A stretch of 64,000 bases of DNA from an uncultured Paracoccaceae bacterium (GTDB lineage: Bacteria > Pseudomonadota > Alphaproteobacteria > Rhodobacterales > Rhodobacteraceae): positions 2,503,492 through 2,567,491 of the forward strand of contig CANMVA010000001.1 of assembly GCA_947501355.1 (NCBI GenBank). Direction: 5' to 3'. Positions 10,792 through 20,953 of this stretch are shown here, piece after piece (positions within the stretch are counted from its first letter, which is position 1; every line of letters starts with the position of its first letter). Under the pieces are notes generated by a model, which made no database searches, was not told the origin of the DNA, and saw nothing but the letters and a program-made list of their open reading frames with translations. Position numbers and translations under genes: made by a program.

Positions 10792-11384
10792 GCCGCACCC
10801 CGCTTGCGCTTGGCGATCTTCGAGCGGATCACCGCGCTGGTTTGCTCGTCACTCAGGTAGATGCGGATTTTTTTGATGTTGGCGCGGGCTTTCGGGATCA
10901 GCACCTTGTCAAACAGGTTCAGCCGCTGGGTTACAATCTGGACAGCCCGGTCCAGCAGTTCAACCCGCTGGCGTGCCACGTGCACGCGCAACTGAGCGGT
11001 CAGCATATCGTGCAACAGGTGCGTCACATGATCGACCCAATGGGGCAGCACCATGGGAGAGTAAGGGCGTATCGTGACCTCGATCCGGTCGAGCACGGGA
11101 AGACGCGTGCCCACTACATTCTCCTCGTCCAGATGATAGTCGGTCAGCTCCACCAACCCGCTCAGATCAATGTCGCGATTGCTCAACATCGGCACATCGC
11201 GACCGACCTCCGCCGCCCGCCGGTCGACCTCCTCCTGCAAAGCGGCGACCTCGGCCACAGCCTTGGCCCGTTCCGCCATCAGCTGCTGACGCTTCAGGTC
11301 CAGCGACGGCAAGAACCGCTCATAGCTGCGCAACTGCGCCGCCTCGCGGGCGAGTGAGGACTTATTCAGCTGCAAGCGTGCCAT
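10788..11384 (-). CDS. atpD: V/A-type ATPase subunit D (central stalk)
   Basis: MARLQLNKSSLAREAAQL start, coiled-coil, context. Confidence 0.9.
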   Translation of the reverse strand: MARLQLNKSSLAREAAQLRSYERFLPSLDLKRQQLMAERAKAVAEVAALQEEVDRRAAEVGRDVPMLSNRDIDLSGLVELTDYHLDEENVVGTRLPVLDRIEVTIRPYSPMVLPHWVDHVTHLLHDMLTAQLRVHVARQRVELLDRAVQIVTQRLNLFDKVLIPKARANIKKIRIYLSDEQTSAVIRSKIAKRKRGAA

Positions 11385-12723
11385 CAGCCACCTTGGGAAA
11401 GAACTTGTCGATCAGGGTTTGCTTCATCAGCAACTGTTCTGCGGTGAAGCATTCCGCCAGCGTCTGCCAACACAGGTCCAGCGCCTCTTCCAGCGGCATG
11501 GAGACATTGATGTCCATGAACCGGGTGCTGAACAGGTCGCCAAACTTCAACACCTGATAGTCATACTCCGACAACTCGAACGCCATCGCCTGCTTCTGGG
11601 CCGCATCGCGCGCCTCCGAGTAGAAGCGGATCATCGTGTTCATGATCTGGCTGTGATCTTCGCGCGTGGTCTTGCCCACAACATTCTGCTTGAGGCGCGA
11701 CAAGCTGCCGAACGGATCAATCACGCCGGAATGCAGGTAAAACTGCCCCTCGGTGATATAGCCGGTGTTGTCCGGCACCGGATGGGTCACATCGTTGCCG
11801 GGCATGGTGGTGACAGCCAGAATTGTGACGGATCCACCCTTGGCATAGTCGCACGCCTTCTCGTAACGCAGCGCCAACTCGCTATAGAGATCACCCATAT
11901 AGCCACGCTGCGAAGGCACCCGTCCCTCGGTGATGCCAACCTCTTTCATCGCGTCGGCATAGGCGGTCATGTCGGTCAGCAGGACCAGCACACGCTTGCC
12001 CTCCTCCACCGCGAACTTCTCGGCCACAGCCAGTGCCATGTCCGGCACCAAAAGGCGCTCCACCAGCGGGTCAGACGCCTGATTGACGAACATGACCGTG
12101 CGCGAGAACACCCCCACATCCTCGAATGATTGCCGGAAGGTATGGAAATCATCAAAGATCAGGCCCATGCCGCCAAAGACGACGATATCCGCGTCAGCCT
12201 GAATGCCGATGCGCGCCAAGAACGGATTGTAGGGCTCCCCCGACACCGAAAAGATCGGGATCTTCTGGCTCTCGACCAGAGTGTTGAATACGTCGATCAT
12301 CGGCACATCGGTGCGGATCATCCGTTTTGGCACGATGCGCTCCGTTGGGTTCACTGACGGCCCGCCAATGTCGTATCGCGGCTCACTGCTCAGGTCCGGA
12401 CCGCCATCCACCGGCGTGGCGGCCCCGTCAAAGACGCGGCCCAGGATGTTGCCGGAATAGGGTGCTTGCATCGGATGGCCCAGAAACGTGGCCGTTGTCC
12501 CGGTTGAAATACCCTTGGTTCCGGAAAAGACTTGCAACGAGACAATATCGCGCTCAATCCGAATGACCTGCGCCAGCGATGTCGCGCCATCCACGCCCTT
12601 TACAACGGCCAGATCGCCATAGCGCACGACACTGTCCGCCTCGGGCTTCTCCGGCACATGGACCTTGAGCGTATCGCCCACGATTTCGAGGACCTGCGAA
12701 TAGCGGATCAGTTCACGCACCAT
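11362..12723 (-). CDS. atpB: V/A-type ATP synthase subunit B
   Basis: RVFDGAATPVDGGP, MIDVFNTLVESQKIPIFS, GRVPSQRGYMGDLYSELA. Confidence 0.95.
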   Translation of the reverse strand: MVRELIRYSQVLEIVGDTLKVHVPEKPEADSVVRYGDLAVVKGVDGATSLAQVIRIERDIVSLQVFSGTKGISTGTTATFLGHPMQAPYSGNILGRVFDGAATPVDGGPDLSSEPRYDIGGPSVNPTERIVPKRMIRTDVPMIDVFNTLVESQKIPIFSVSGEPYNPFLARIGIQADADIVVFGGMGLIFDDFHTFRQSFEDVGVFSRTVMFVNQASDPLVERLLVPDMALAVAEKFAVEEGKRVLVLLTDMTAYADAMKEVGITEGRVPSQRGYMGDLYSELALRYEKACDYAKGGSVTILAVTTMPGNDVTHPVPDNTGYITEGQFYLHSGVIDPFGSLSRLKQNVVGKTTREDHSQIMNTMIRFYSEARDAAQKQAMAFELSEYDYQVLKFGDLFSTRFMDINVSMPLEEALDLCWQTLAECFTAEQLLMKQTLIDKFFPKVADGTLAAE

Positions 12724-12776
12724 GTCGCGCCCTCCATCTCTTTGATGTGTGCCGAGCAGATGACATGCCGCGAACC

Positions 12777-13235
12777 CTACTCATGGAATGTGACACCTAT
12801 GGCATCGGTTGAAGTCGATGTGCCCTTGGACCCGGCCACCACGGGGTCCAGATCGGCGAGCTTCCCGATGGCCACTGTCTTGTCAGTCAGCTGTGCGAGC
12901 TGGCCGCCAACGGCGATCGTCGGCCCCATCGATGCAGCGGCAAAGCTCTGCTTTTCCAGCGCCTCAGGTGATGCCCGCTTGATCACGGGCTGGTTGGGTG
13001 TGCTCAGGTCCAGAAACACAGCTTCAGTGTCCGCAGAAACAAGGAACGGGTCCGCACCGATCTTGCGCGCCAGCACGTCCCAGGCGAAGCCCCTGTCGGT
13101 CACCACCTCGACGCCCTCTTCCGGACCCATCCCAATGGTGGAGCCCGATGCCGGTCTTGCCCATGGGCAACCCATCGGCGTCATGACCAAAGAATTCGGA
13201 TGGATCGTACCGGATTTGCCCACGGCGCGACCCAT
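12777..13235 (-). pseudogene. Decayed carbamate-kinase-like C-terminal fragment
   Basis: GVEVVTDRGFAWDVLARKIGADPFLVSADTEAVFL...TPNQPVIKRASPEAL...FAAASMGP resembles the ArcC C-terminal half; no intact N-terminal half in frame. Confidence 0.6.
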
Positions 13236-13702
13236 CTAAGTTGTTGGTGGTGTTGCCAATCGCAGGGCGGCTTAGTGCGTCAAACCAATGATGGCACAAC
13301 AGGTTCGGGTTGGGATCGGCGGCAAAGGATGAGAGCGCCTTGCCATCATCGACCAAAGTCATGACAGGGTTCAGTTGACCAGAAATCGTCGAGGTCGCGC
13401 CAGACTCTAACAAATACCCCAAGTCCGTAAATACGGGGCTTGCCAATACCGTCAATCCGGCCGCGGTTTGGATAGGGACCGTTTTCATTTGAACGCTCGT
13501 GTTTGTCCGCTGCGCGCCCTGGTTTCACCCGGTCCACGCGGGCAAAACAAAAGCATTGCCCGCAGGGCACCATTGCCAAAAAGAATTGAAAGGGGACGCA
13601 CAAAAAAACACTCTTGCCCAAAGATATAGAGACCAAGCATGTACGAAATGGCATCTTCGGACAGATGCTTGATAATTCCGGCCAAGTACATAACTGCCGG
13701 AT

Positions 13703-14737
13703 ATGAGAAAGCTGTCCAAAATGCGTTCTGCGACAGGCATCCGGGCGGTGTGTGACGTTGCGCATGACATGGGCATTGATCCAGAAGAGGTGTTGGAAAA
13801 CACCGGATTGCTGCGCCAGGACCTTGTCGGCACAAATAGCAAAGTCACTTGGCTGCAAGAAATTCAGACAATCAGGAACATCGTTCGCCTCGCCCCGCAC
13901 GACATCGGACTGGGTTCCAGAGCAGGCCGCAAGATGCACCCCTTCACACACGGGGTCTATGGGTTCGTCCTGCTGACCGCACCCACTTTGCGGGTCTCGG
14001 CCCAGCTCTCTCTCGACTACATGCAACTCTCTACTGGCCTGACCACCTACACGGTGGAAGACAGCGGTGATCGGATGCTTATCAAACTGGACATGACCGA
14101 ACTGCCCCCCGAGGCCCACACTTTCGCGATCGAGGCCCAGTCAGTGATCACCATGGAATTCATACGCGAAATGTTGGAGGCGCCCGACTTCAACGACATG
14201 GTGGTGGAAACGCCCCATACCGATGCGCACTATGTTCAGGATATGGCCAGCGCAATCGGCGTGACGGTCAAAGGGTCAAGCCCCGGCTTTGCCCTGTCTT
14301 TTTCCTCCGCCCAGCTAGACCAACCTTTGCCAAAATCAGACCCCGCCACATTCCAGTATTGTGTCGAGCAATGTCAGATCCTGTTGGAACAGCAGGACGC
14401 GCAACCCGACCTCTGGTCGCAAAAGGTCAGACAGACGATCCTCGACAATATCGAAGACGACCTGAATATCCAAACGGTCGCCGCAATGCTTGCCACAACC
14501 GAACGCACCTTGCGTCGACGGTTGTCCGAGGAAAAGACGAGCTTTCGCGAGCTGTATCTCGACGCAAGATTGTCACGGGCCCATCACCTCCTTGAGATTT
14601 CCGGTCTGCACGTGGACAGGGTGTCATGGCTTGTGGGCTATGCTGAACCTGCCAGTTTCGTGCGGGCCTTCACCAAAAGATTTGGTAGATCGCCGGGTCA
14701 GGTGCGACCACACAAAACGCCTGTCGGTACGAGCTGA
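13703..14737 (+). CDS. AraC-family transcriptional regulator
   Basis: C-terminal HTH: DDLNIQTVAAMLATTERTLRRRLSEEKTSFRELYLDARLSRA...VGYAEPASFVRAFTKRFGRSPGQ. Confidence 0.9.
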   Translation: MRKLSKMRSATGIRAVCDVAHDMGIDPEEVLENTGLLRQDLVGTNSKVTWLQEIQTIRNIVRLAPHDIGLGSRAGRKMHPFTHGVYGFVLLTAPTLRVSAQLSLDYMQLSTGLTTYTVEDSGDRMLIKLDMTELPPEAHTFAIEAQSVITMEFIREMLEAPDFNDMVVETPHTDAHYVQDMASAIGVTVKGSSPGFALSFSSAQLDQPLPKSDPATFQYCVEQCQILLEQQDAQPDLWSQKVRQTILDNIEDDLNIQTVAAMLATTERTLRRRLSEEKTSFRELYLDARLSRAHHLLEISGLHVDRVSWLVGYAEPASFVRAFTKRFGRSPGQVRPHKTPVGTS

Positions 14738-15242
14738 GCGGGTCCTGACGATCAATTGCAAATAAGTCCGCCTGTCAAAGGGTTTGGAACGCCGCCTCTA
14801 CGAACCGGCCCGCAAGCCCGAACGGTAGTTCGGCATCAAGCGACCAGCAAAGAAACGCGATCCATGGACATGGAAAGGAACCTTTAGTTCCGCATCAACA
14901 AGAGCTGTGAGGCGAGCGCCATCGCCGACGACCACGTCGAGATCGCGGACCCCTCCTCCATCTGCATCCCGCTCAGCCCGTGGGCAAGCATGCGCTTGTC
15001 CGGTTCCAGCCAAAACCTGACAACATAAGTCGTCCCTGAAGTCCGGATAGCGCCATGATACAGGCCAATTCAAGGCCTTGCCGCCCGCAGAAATACGACA
15101 AAAACCCCATACGTTTCCCGCCCTGCTGAACACCAAACAGGCAGATAAACCTGCCGGTATATTCGCTTTTTTAAGTTCGGCAGTCGCACGCTTGTAATGT
15201 GAATCAACCATTCTTACCTGCGAGCAGGAGCGACAGCGGAAG

Positions 15243-16967
15243 GTGCGCAAGATGAAAGACACCCACAGCAAACCATCCGAACGGTCCCCTGACCATACAT
15301 TCCGCAAACTCATTGCGACAATGACACATGGCACCTCCCCCGTTTCTACAATTAACATGTGGAACGACTGGGCTCTGCACCTAGCGACGTCGCCCGACAA
15401 GCAACTCGCCCTGGCCCGCAAAGCGCAGGGAAACTTGACGAGCTTGCTCCACTTCATGGCAAATGGCTGCCCGGCAGAGCAGGAGAATTGGCCCGCCCAG
15501 CCCAAAAAAGGCGACCGCCGGTTTACTGATCCCGGCTGGACCAAACCATCTTTCGCCGCCTGGGCACAGGCCTTCTTACTGACAGAAGACTTCTTTGATA
15601 CGGCCACATCGGACGTCCCCGGCCTGAACCCTGCAAATGACGCGGCCATGACCTTCATGATGCGTCAAATGCTGGACGCAATGTCACCTAGTAACTTTCT
15701 TGCCACCAATCCCGAAGCCATCGCGCGAACCACGGAAACAGGCGGACAGAACCTCATCAAGGGCGCAGCTCACGCCTTTGCCGATATGCAGAAAGAGCTC
15801 AAAGGCACCCGGAAACAACCCACAAGAGTGGTTGGACAGGACGTTGCCGTGACCGAAGGAAAAGTCGTCTTTAGAAATCACCTGATGGAGCTGATCCAAT
15901 ACGCCCCGCGCACCGACACGGTACATCCGGAACCGGTCCTTATGGTGCCTGCCTGGATCATGAAATACTATATTCTCGACCTCGGCCCGGACAATTCGAT
16001 GATCCGCTACCTGACGGATCAGGGGTTCACTGTATTCACGATCTCATGGCGCAATCCGGGTGCCGAAGACGCCAACCTTGGCATGCTCGACTACCTGCAT
16101 CAGGGGCCCATCGCTGCACTTGACTACATCGTTGATGCAACCGGTGCGCAAAAGGTGCACGGCACCGGCTACTGCCTTGGTGGCACACTTCTGTCGATCG
16201 CTGCGGCCAGGATGGCTCGGGACGGAGACACCCGGCTCGCCAGCCTCACCCTGCTCGCGGCCCAGACCGATTTCAGCGAGGCTGGTGAACTGATGATGTT
16301 CATCAACGAAAGCAAGGTGTCCTTCCTAGAGGATGTCATGGCCGAACAAGGCTACCTCGAAGCCGACCAGATGATGAGCGCGTTCCAGATGCTGCGGTCC
16401 AACGATCTGATCTGGTCGAAGATGGTCCGCAAATACCTGCTGGGCGAAGGCGAAACACCGATGAATGACCTCATGTCGTGGAACGCCGACAGCACCCGGA
16501 TGCCTGCACGGATGCACGGAGAATACCTGCGCCAGATGTTTCTGAACAATGACCTCGCGGCGGGGCGTTATCACGTGGATGGACGTGCGATTTCGCTGCG
16601 TGACATCCGTGTCCCCATCTTCGGCGTCGGCACGGAAACCGATCACATCGCTCCGTGGAAATCGGTGTTCAAAATCCACGATCTCGGCCACGCAGACGTG
16701 ACGTTTGCCCTGACCAATGGCGGGCATAATGCTGGCGTCGTGTCCAAGCCGGGCCACCCTCGCCGTCACTTCCGCCTGCACACCATTCGCGATGATGAAA
16801 ATACTCTGAGCCCCGATGATTGGCTCGAGGTGGCAGCGCTAAATCAAGGCAGCTGGTGGCCCGCCTGGACCGCATGGTTGTCCGATCGGTCTGGCAAAAT
16901 GGTCAAACCTCCGAAGTTCAAGAATGTGTTGGCGGACGCGCCAGGAACCTATGTCAAAATGGAGTAA
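15243..16967 (+). CDS. phaC: Class I poly(3-hydroxyalkanoate) synthase
   Basis: MVPAWIMKYYILDL, GTGYCLGGTLL lipase box, NGGHNAGVV, WWPAWTAWL. Confidence 0.92.
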   Translation: MRKMKDTHSKPSERSPDHTFRKLIATMTHGTSPVSTINMWNDWALHLATSPDKQLALARKAQGNLTSLLHFMANGCPAEQENWPAQPKKGDRRFTDPGWTKPSFAAWAQAFLLTEDFFDTATSDVPGLNPANDAAMTFMMRQMLDAMSPSNFLATNPEAIARTTETGGQNLIKGAAHAFADMQKELKGTRKQPTRVVGQDVAVTEGKVVFRNHLMELIQYAPRTDTVHPEPVLMVPAWIMKYYILDLGPDNSMIRYLTDQGFTVFTISWRNPGAEDANLGMLDYLHQGPIAALDYIVDATGAQKVHGTGYCLGGTLLSIAAARMARDGDTRLASLTLLAAQTDFSEAGELMMFINESKVSFLEDVMAEQGYLEADQMMSAFQMLRSNDLIWSKMVRKYLLGEGETPMNDLMSWNADSTRMPARMHGEYLRQMFLNNDLAAGRYHVDGRAISLRDIRVPIFGVGTETDHIAPWKSVFKIHDLGHADVTFALTNGGHNAGVVSKPGHPRRHFRLHTIRDDENTLSPDDWLEVAALNQGSWWPAWTAWLSDRSGKMVKPPKFKNVLADAPGTYVKME

Positions 16968-16970
16968 GAT

Positions 16971-17744
16971 ATGCTGCCCAAAACCGACTTTCTGGCCGGT
17001 AAGAAGGGACTTGTCATTGGTGTGGCCAACGCAGATTCAATCGCAGCAGGCTGTGCCCGTGCATTTCGCGCCTCACAGGCCGATCTGGCGCTGACGTATC
17101 AAACCGAAAAGTCTCGCAAATTTGTGGAGCCTGTCGCACAGGCGGTCGATGCAGAGATCTTCATGCCACTGGATGTCACGGATGATGACCAGATGGATGC
17201 TCTTTTTGACAGTATCCGCACCCGCTGGGGCCGGTTGGATTTCCTTGTCCATTCCATCGCCTTTTGCCCCCGCGACGACCTGCACGGGCGGGTCGTCGAT
17301 TGTTCAAAGGACGGCTTCGGGCTGGCGATGGACATTTCGGTACATTCGCTGATCCGACTGGCAAAGCAGGCCGAACCTCTGATGACCGACGGGGGAACGA
17401 TCCTGACAGTGTCTTATCACGGGTCGGAAAAGGTTGTGGACAACTATAACATCATGGGTCCGGTCAAGGCGGCACTCGAGGCGACAGCACGCTATCTGGC
17501 CGCCGAGCTGGGGTCGAAAAAAATCCGCGTGAACGCGATGTCACCTGGCCCGTTACAGACTCGTGCGGCCTCTGGCATCGACCATTTCGATGCCCTGATT
17601 GACGATGCCAAAGCCCGCGCCCCGCTCAACCATTTGACCACCGTCGAAGAGGTGGGCGCGATGGCGGCCTGTCTTGTCTCGGACTTCGCCCGGTCGGTCA
17701 CCGGCAACACTGCTTTCATCGACGGGGGACACCATGTCGTCTGA
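16971..17744 (+). CDS. fabI: Enoyl-[ACP] reductase, FabI-like
   Basis: GLVIGVANADSIAAGCA, LVHSIAF, YHGSEKVVDNYNIMGPVKAALE. Confidence 0.92.
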   Translation: MLPKTDFLAGKKGLVIGVANADSIAAGCARAFRASQADLALTYQTEKSRKFVEPVAQAVDAEIFMPLDVTDDDQMDALFDSIRTRWGRLDFLVHSIAFCPRDDLHGRVVDCSKDGFGLAMDISVHSLIRLAKQAEPLMTDGGTILTVSYHGSEKVVDNYNIMGPVKAALEATARYLAAELGSKKIRVNAMSPGPLQTRAASGIDHFDALIDDAKARAPLNHLTTVEEVGAMAACLVSDFARSVTGNTAFIDGGHHVV

Positions 17745-19143
17745 TATCACCCCCAGCATGGGCTATATTGAAAACCGGCCTTTCGAAGACATCTCGGTGG
17801 GCGACAGCGCCGATCTGGTCCGCACCCTCACCGAGCAGGATATCGATGCCTTTGCCGTGGTGTCTGGCGATGTGAACCCGGCCCACGTGGATCAGGAATT
17901 CGCGCAAGAAGAGGCTTTTCACAAGGTCATCGCCCACGGCATGTGGGGTGGCGCGCTGATCTCCAACGTGCTGGGCACGCAGCTGCCCGGCCCGGGCGCG
18001 ATCTATCTTGATCAGACACTGAAGTTCCACAAGCCCGTTGGTATTGGTGACACCGTGACAGTGCGCGTCACGGTGACTGCCAAGGACCCTGAAAAGAAGC
18101 GCCTGACGCTGGATTGCGTATGCACGAACGGCGATGGAAAACCGGTGATCACGGGGCAGGCGGTCGTCCTCGCCTCCAGCCACAAGATACGGCGCCCGCG
18201 CGTCGTCATGCCCGACCTTGTCATGCACCGACGGGGCGCAAGGCATGACCGGCTGCTTGAGGCCGCGCGCAAGCACCCTGCCCTGCCGACGGCTGTCGTG
18301 CACCCGTGCGATGCAACGTCTCTGGAGGCTGCTTTGGAGGCCTCTGACCTGGGTCTGCTTCACCCTATCCTCGTCGGTCCCCAGGCCCGCATCTTGGCTG
18401 TCGCAGAGACGGCCGAGCTGAATATCAGCAGGCTTGAGATCATCGACACCCCGCACAGTCATGCCTCCGCCGAACGCGCGGTTGCTCTGGTCTGTGAGGG
18501 TCGTGCCCGGGCGCTGATGAAAGGCGCGCTTCACACGGACGAGATCATGTCCGCCGTGGTTTCCAAAGCGAATGGCCTGCGCAGCGAACGGCGGATGAGC
18601 CACGTCTATGTCATGGACGTGCCCACCTACCCCAAACCGCTGTTGATCACCGATGCTGCGATCAACATCGCGCCCGACCTTCAGACCAAGGCCGACATCG
18701 TCCAGAACGCTATCGACCTGGCCCATGCCATTGGGATCGACGCACCCAAAGTGGCCCTTCTCTCTGCGGTGGAAAACATCACCCCCCGCCTGCAATCGAC
18801 GGTCGAGGCTGGTGCCCTGTGCAAGATGGCCGACCGAGGCCAGATCAAGGGCGGCGTGCTGGACGGTCCGCTCGCTTTTGACAACGCGATTTCGATGCGG
18901 GCGGTGGCCAGCAAAGGGATCACCTCGCCTGTTGCGGGTCAGGCTGACATCCTCGTGGCACCGGACCTTGAGGCGGGCAATATGATCTCCAAACAGCTCA
19001 TGTATCTGGCGGGTGCCGAAGCCGCTGGCATCGTACTGGGCGCGCAGGTTCCGATCATCCTGACCAGCCGTGCCGACGACCGCCGAACACGGGTTGCCTC
19101 CGCCGCGATTGCATCGCTTTTCAGCGGCGCTCGGGATCGATAA
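17734..19143 (+). CDS. Bifunctional MaoC-type enoyl-CoA hydratase / phosphate acetyl(butyryl)transferase
   Basis: N-term hot-dog NPAHVDQEFA..IAHGMWGGALIS; C-term PTA/PTB domain GIVLGAQVPIILTSRADD; start MSSDITPSM. Confidence 0.9.
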   Translation: MSSDITPSMGYIENRPFEDISVGDSADLVRTLTEQDIDAFAVVSGDVNPAHVDQEFAQEEAFHKVIAHGMWGGALISNVLGTQLPGPGAIYLDQTLKFHKPVGIGDTVTVRVTVTAKDPEKKRLTLDCVCTNGDGKPVITGQAVVLASSHKIRRPRVVMPDLVMHRRGARHDRLLEAARKHPALPTAVVHPCDATSLEAALEASDLGLLHPILVGPQARILAVAETAELNISRLEIIDTPHSHASAERAVALVCEGRARALMKGALHTDEIMSAVVSKANGLRSERRMSHVYVMDVPTYPKPLLITDAAINIAPDLQTKADIVQNAIDLAHAIGIDAPKVALLSAVENITPRLQSTVEAGALCKMADRGQIKGGVLDGPLAFDNAISMRAVASKGITSPVAGQADILVAPDLEAGNMISKQLMYLAGAEAAGIVLGAQVPIILTSRADDRRTRVASAAIASLFSGARDR

Positions 19144-19454
19144 AGCAGCTATCCTGCCGCTCAATACAGACGCGTCTTTGTTGAAATCCGGGCTCCACCG
19201 AGGGGCCCCTGAACCCGAGATGTTGTGGAGCAGCCCTTAGGATGTGCCGGGTGCGGATGCCCGATTGGTGCTGGAACGGGCAGCGGCAGAAAGAGCAAGC
19301 AGGAGACGCCGCTTCTGACTATGAACTGCGCCATGTCTGTGAACGCCTTGAACATCACGTCGAAAAACTCAGCTTTTTCACTCTCAGACATGTTTCCGGA
19401 CACAATTGATGTCTTCGTGCCAATGTTCTTCAACACGTCAAATCGGCGATTATA

Positions 19455-19605
19455 CAGTTAGGCTCTTGCCTGCTTTTGTGCGAACCGCCCTCGCATCCGG
19501 CAAGATCAACCTCTGCTTGACATGAACGTGCATGATCCGCGGAGAGATGAGAATGTCCGTTTGCGATGCGCCCAGAAAAACGAGAAACTTCTTTCTGCTT
19601 CACTT
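19455..19605 (-). pseudogene. Tyrosine recombinase (integrase) remnant, left flank of phn cluster
   Basis: Minus frame reads KKFLVFLGASQTDILISPRIMHVHVKQRLILPDARAVRTKAGKSLTV, resembling the right-flank integrase remnant; plus-strand 19524-19559 matches 57050-57085 at 30/36 bases. Confidence 0.5.
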
Positions 19606-20179
19606 GGGGCAGAGCGCGCCACAACTGCTCTAGGAAGCTGAAGATAACTAAGAACAGGCAGAAAATTCAAAAACGCGGCTAACAAGTTATCCAAGACGGT
19701 CGAGGTAAATCAGAAAATCGCTATGCTGACGGAGGTTCGGTCCGCTTAGTTTTCCCCTAAATAACTGTTTATAGATGTTTTTCCTTGTAAAGCATTATGC
19801 CACTGTAAACCACGGCAGAAACATGACCCGACAAATACGATATTTAATCCAAACCTTGGGTCGAATACCGTTCGCTAAGACGCCGCGTGCCTAAGGACTG
19901 TTCCTTCGAGTTCCAGCACATCACCTTTGTACAAGAAGGGTAGCAGTCAGCCATGGCGGACATTCAACCGCAGTTTCCGATGCCGAAGTTGCAAAACGAT
20001 TTTGGCATCTGTTGCATCGACTTGAACGCTGGCCTCCAAATGACTGCAAACGTGTGATCTTGCCAAGTATTCTGCAGGTTGAGAGTTGATGCTCACATCA
20101 GTCAAGAATGCTACTTGGTGCAAAAAAACTGTCGTTTAGAACCTGTAGTTGCGTCGTGGTGCAGCACTTCTCATTTATT

Positions 20180-20197
20180 TTGTCACGTGTCTGTCAT
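20180..20197 (+). promoter_or_regulatory. Putative Pho box upstream of phnF1
   Basis: TTGTCACGTGTCTGTCAT: 11-bp direct repeat matching the CTGTCAT/C PhoB pattern. Confidence 0.65.
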
Positions 20198-20215
20198 GCA
20201 AACAGCATACTCAAA

Positions 20216-20231
20216 ATTCATTCGGATGAAT
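20216..20231 (+). promoter_or_regulatory. Putative PhnF1 operator, site 1
   Basis: ATTCATTCGGATGAAT, 6-bp inverted repeat with TCGG centre; recurs at 26750 and 56268. Confidence 0.65.
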
Positions 20232-20236
20232 GAGAC

Positions 20237-20953
20237 ATGAAACGCGAATACTGGACCATAATTCAGGAAAAGATCTCAGACGACATTCGCTCCGGGCGGC
20301 TGTCGGCAGGGGATCAATTGCCGACGGAAACGCAACTTGCGGATCGATTTGAGATTGGTCGTCACTCGGTGCGCCGGGCGCTGGAAGCGCTGGCGCGCGA
20401 TGGCAAGATCAGTATTGAACAAGGGCGTGGGACCTTCGTCGCCGACGCCCAACGGCTGACCTATCAGATCGGCAAACGCACAAGGCTCAGACGAAACCTG
20501 ATCCCTCAGGGCGTGGATGTGACCAGTCACCTTCTCTCAGCAAACCGTATCGCGGCATCTGAGGATGTTGCACAGGCCCTTCTTTTGAATTCCGGCGCCA
20601 CCGTGACAGAAAGCAAGCGGATCACGCTGGCGAACGATCTGCCTGTGGCGTTTGGTTGCGTTTATCATTGCGTGGAGCGGTTTCCCGATTTTGCGGAGCG
20701 TCGGGACGTGTTGGGCTCGACCACCGAAACCTACCGATCCTTTGGCATTGAAGACTATGTTCGGCAACACACCTCGATCTATTCGCGGGCGGCAAAGTCT
20801 GACGAGGCCAAGACGCTGAAACAGCACCCGGATGTTCCCGTACTGGTCGTCTCGGCCTTGGACGCGACCCCGGACGGCACGCCAATCTCAACCAGTCGCG
20901 TGATTTGGTCTGCCGCGCGCGTAACTTTTACCATGGCGCATTCCGATGGATGA
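20237..20953 (+). CDS. phnF: GntR/HutC-family phosphonate regulator PhnF (copy 1)
   Basis: Winged HTH DQLPTETQLADRFEIGRHSVRRALEALARDG plus UTRA-like domain; heads the phnGHIJKLM operon. Confidence 0.9.
   Translation: MKREYWTIIQEKISDDIRSGRLSAGDQLPTETQLADRFEIGRHSVRRALEALARDGKISIEQGRGTFVADAQRLTYQIGKRTRLRRNLIPQGVDVTSHLLSANRIAASEDVAQALLLNSGATVTESKRITLANDLPVAFGCVYHCVERFPDFAERRDVLGSTTETYRSFGIEDYVRQHTSIYSRAAKSDEAKTLKQHPDVPVLVVSALDATPDGTPISTSRVIWSAARVTFTMAHSDG

Noticed and set aside
17716-19164. 482-aa minus-strand ORF
   Set aside because: Shadow ORF antisense to the well-supported MaoC-Pta gene; composition typical of the reverse strand of high-GC coding DNA
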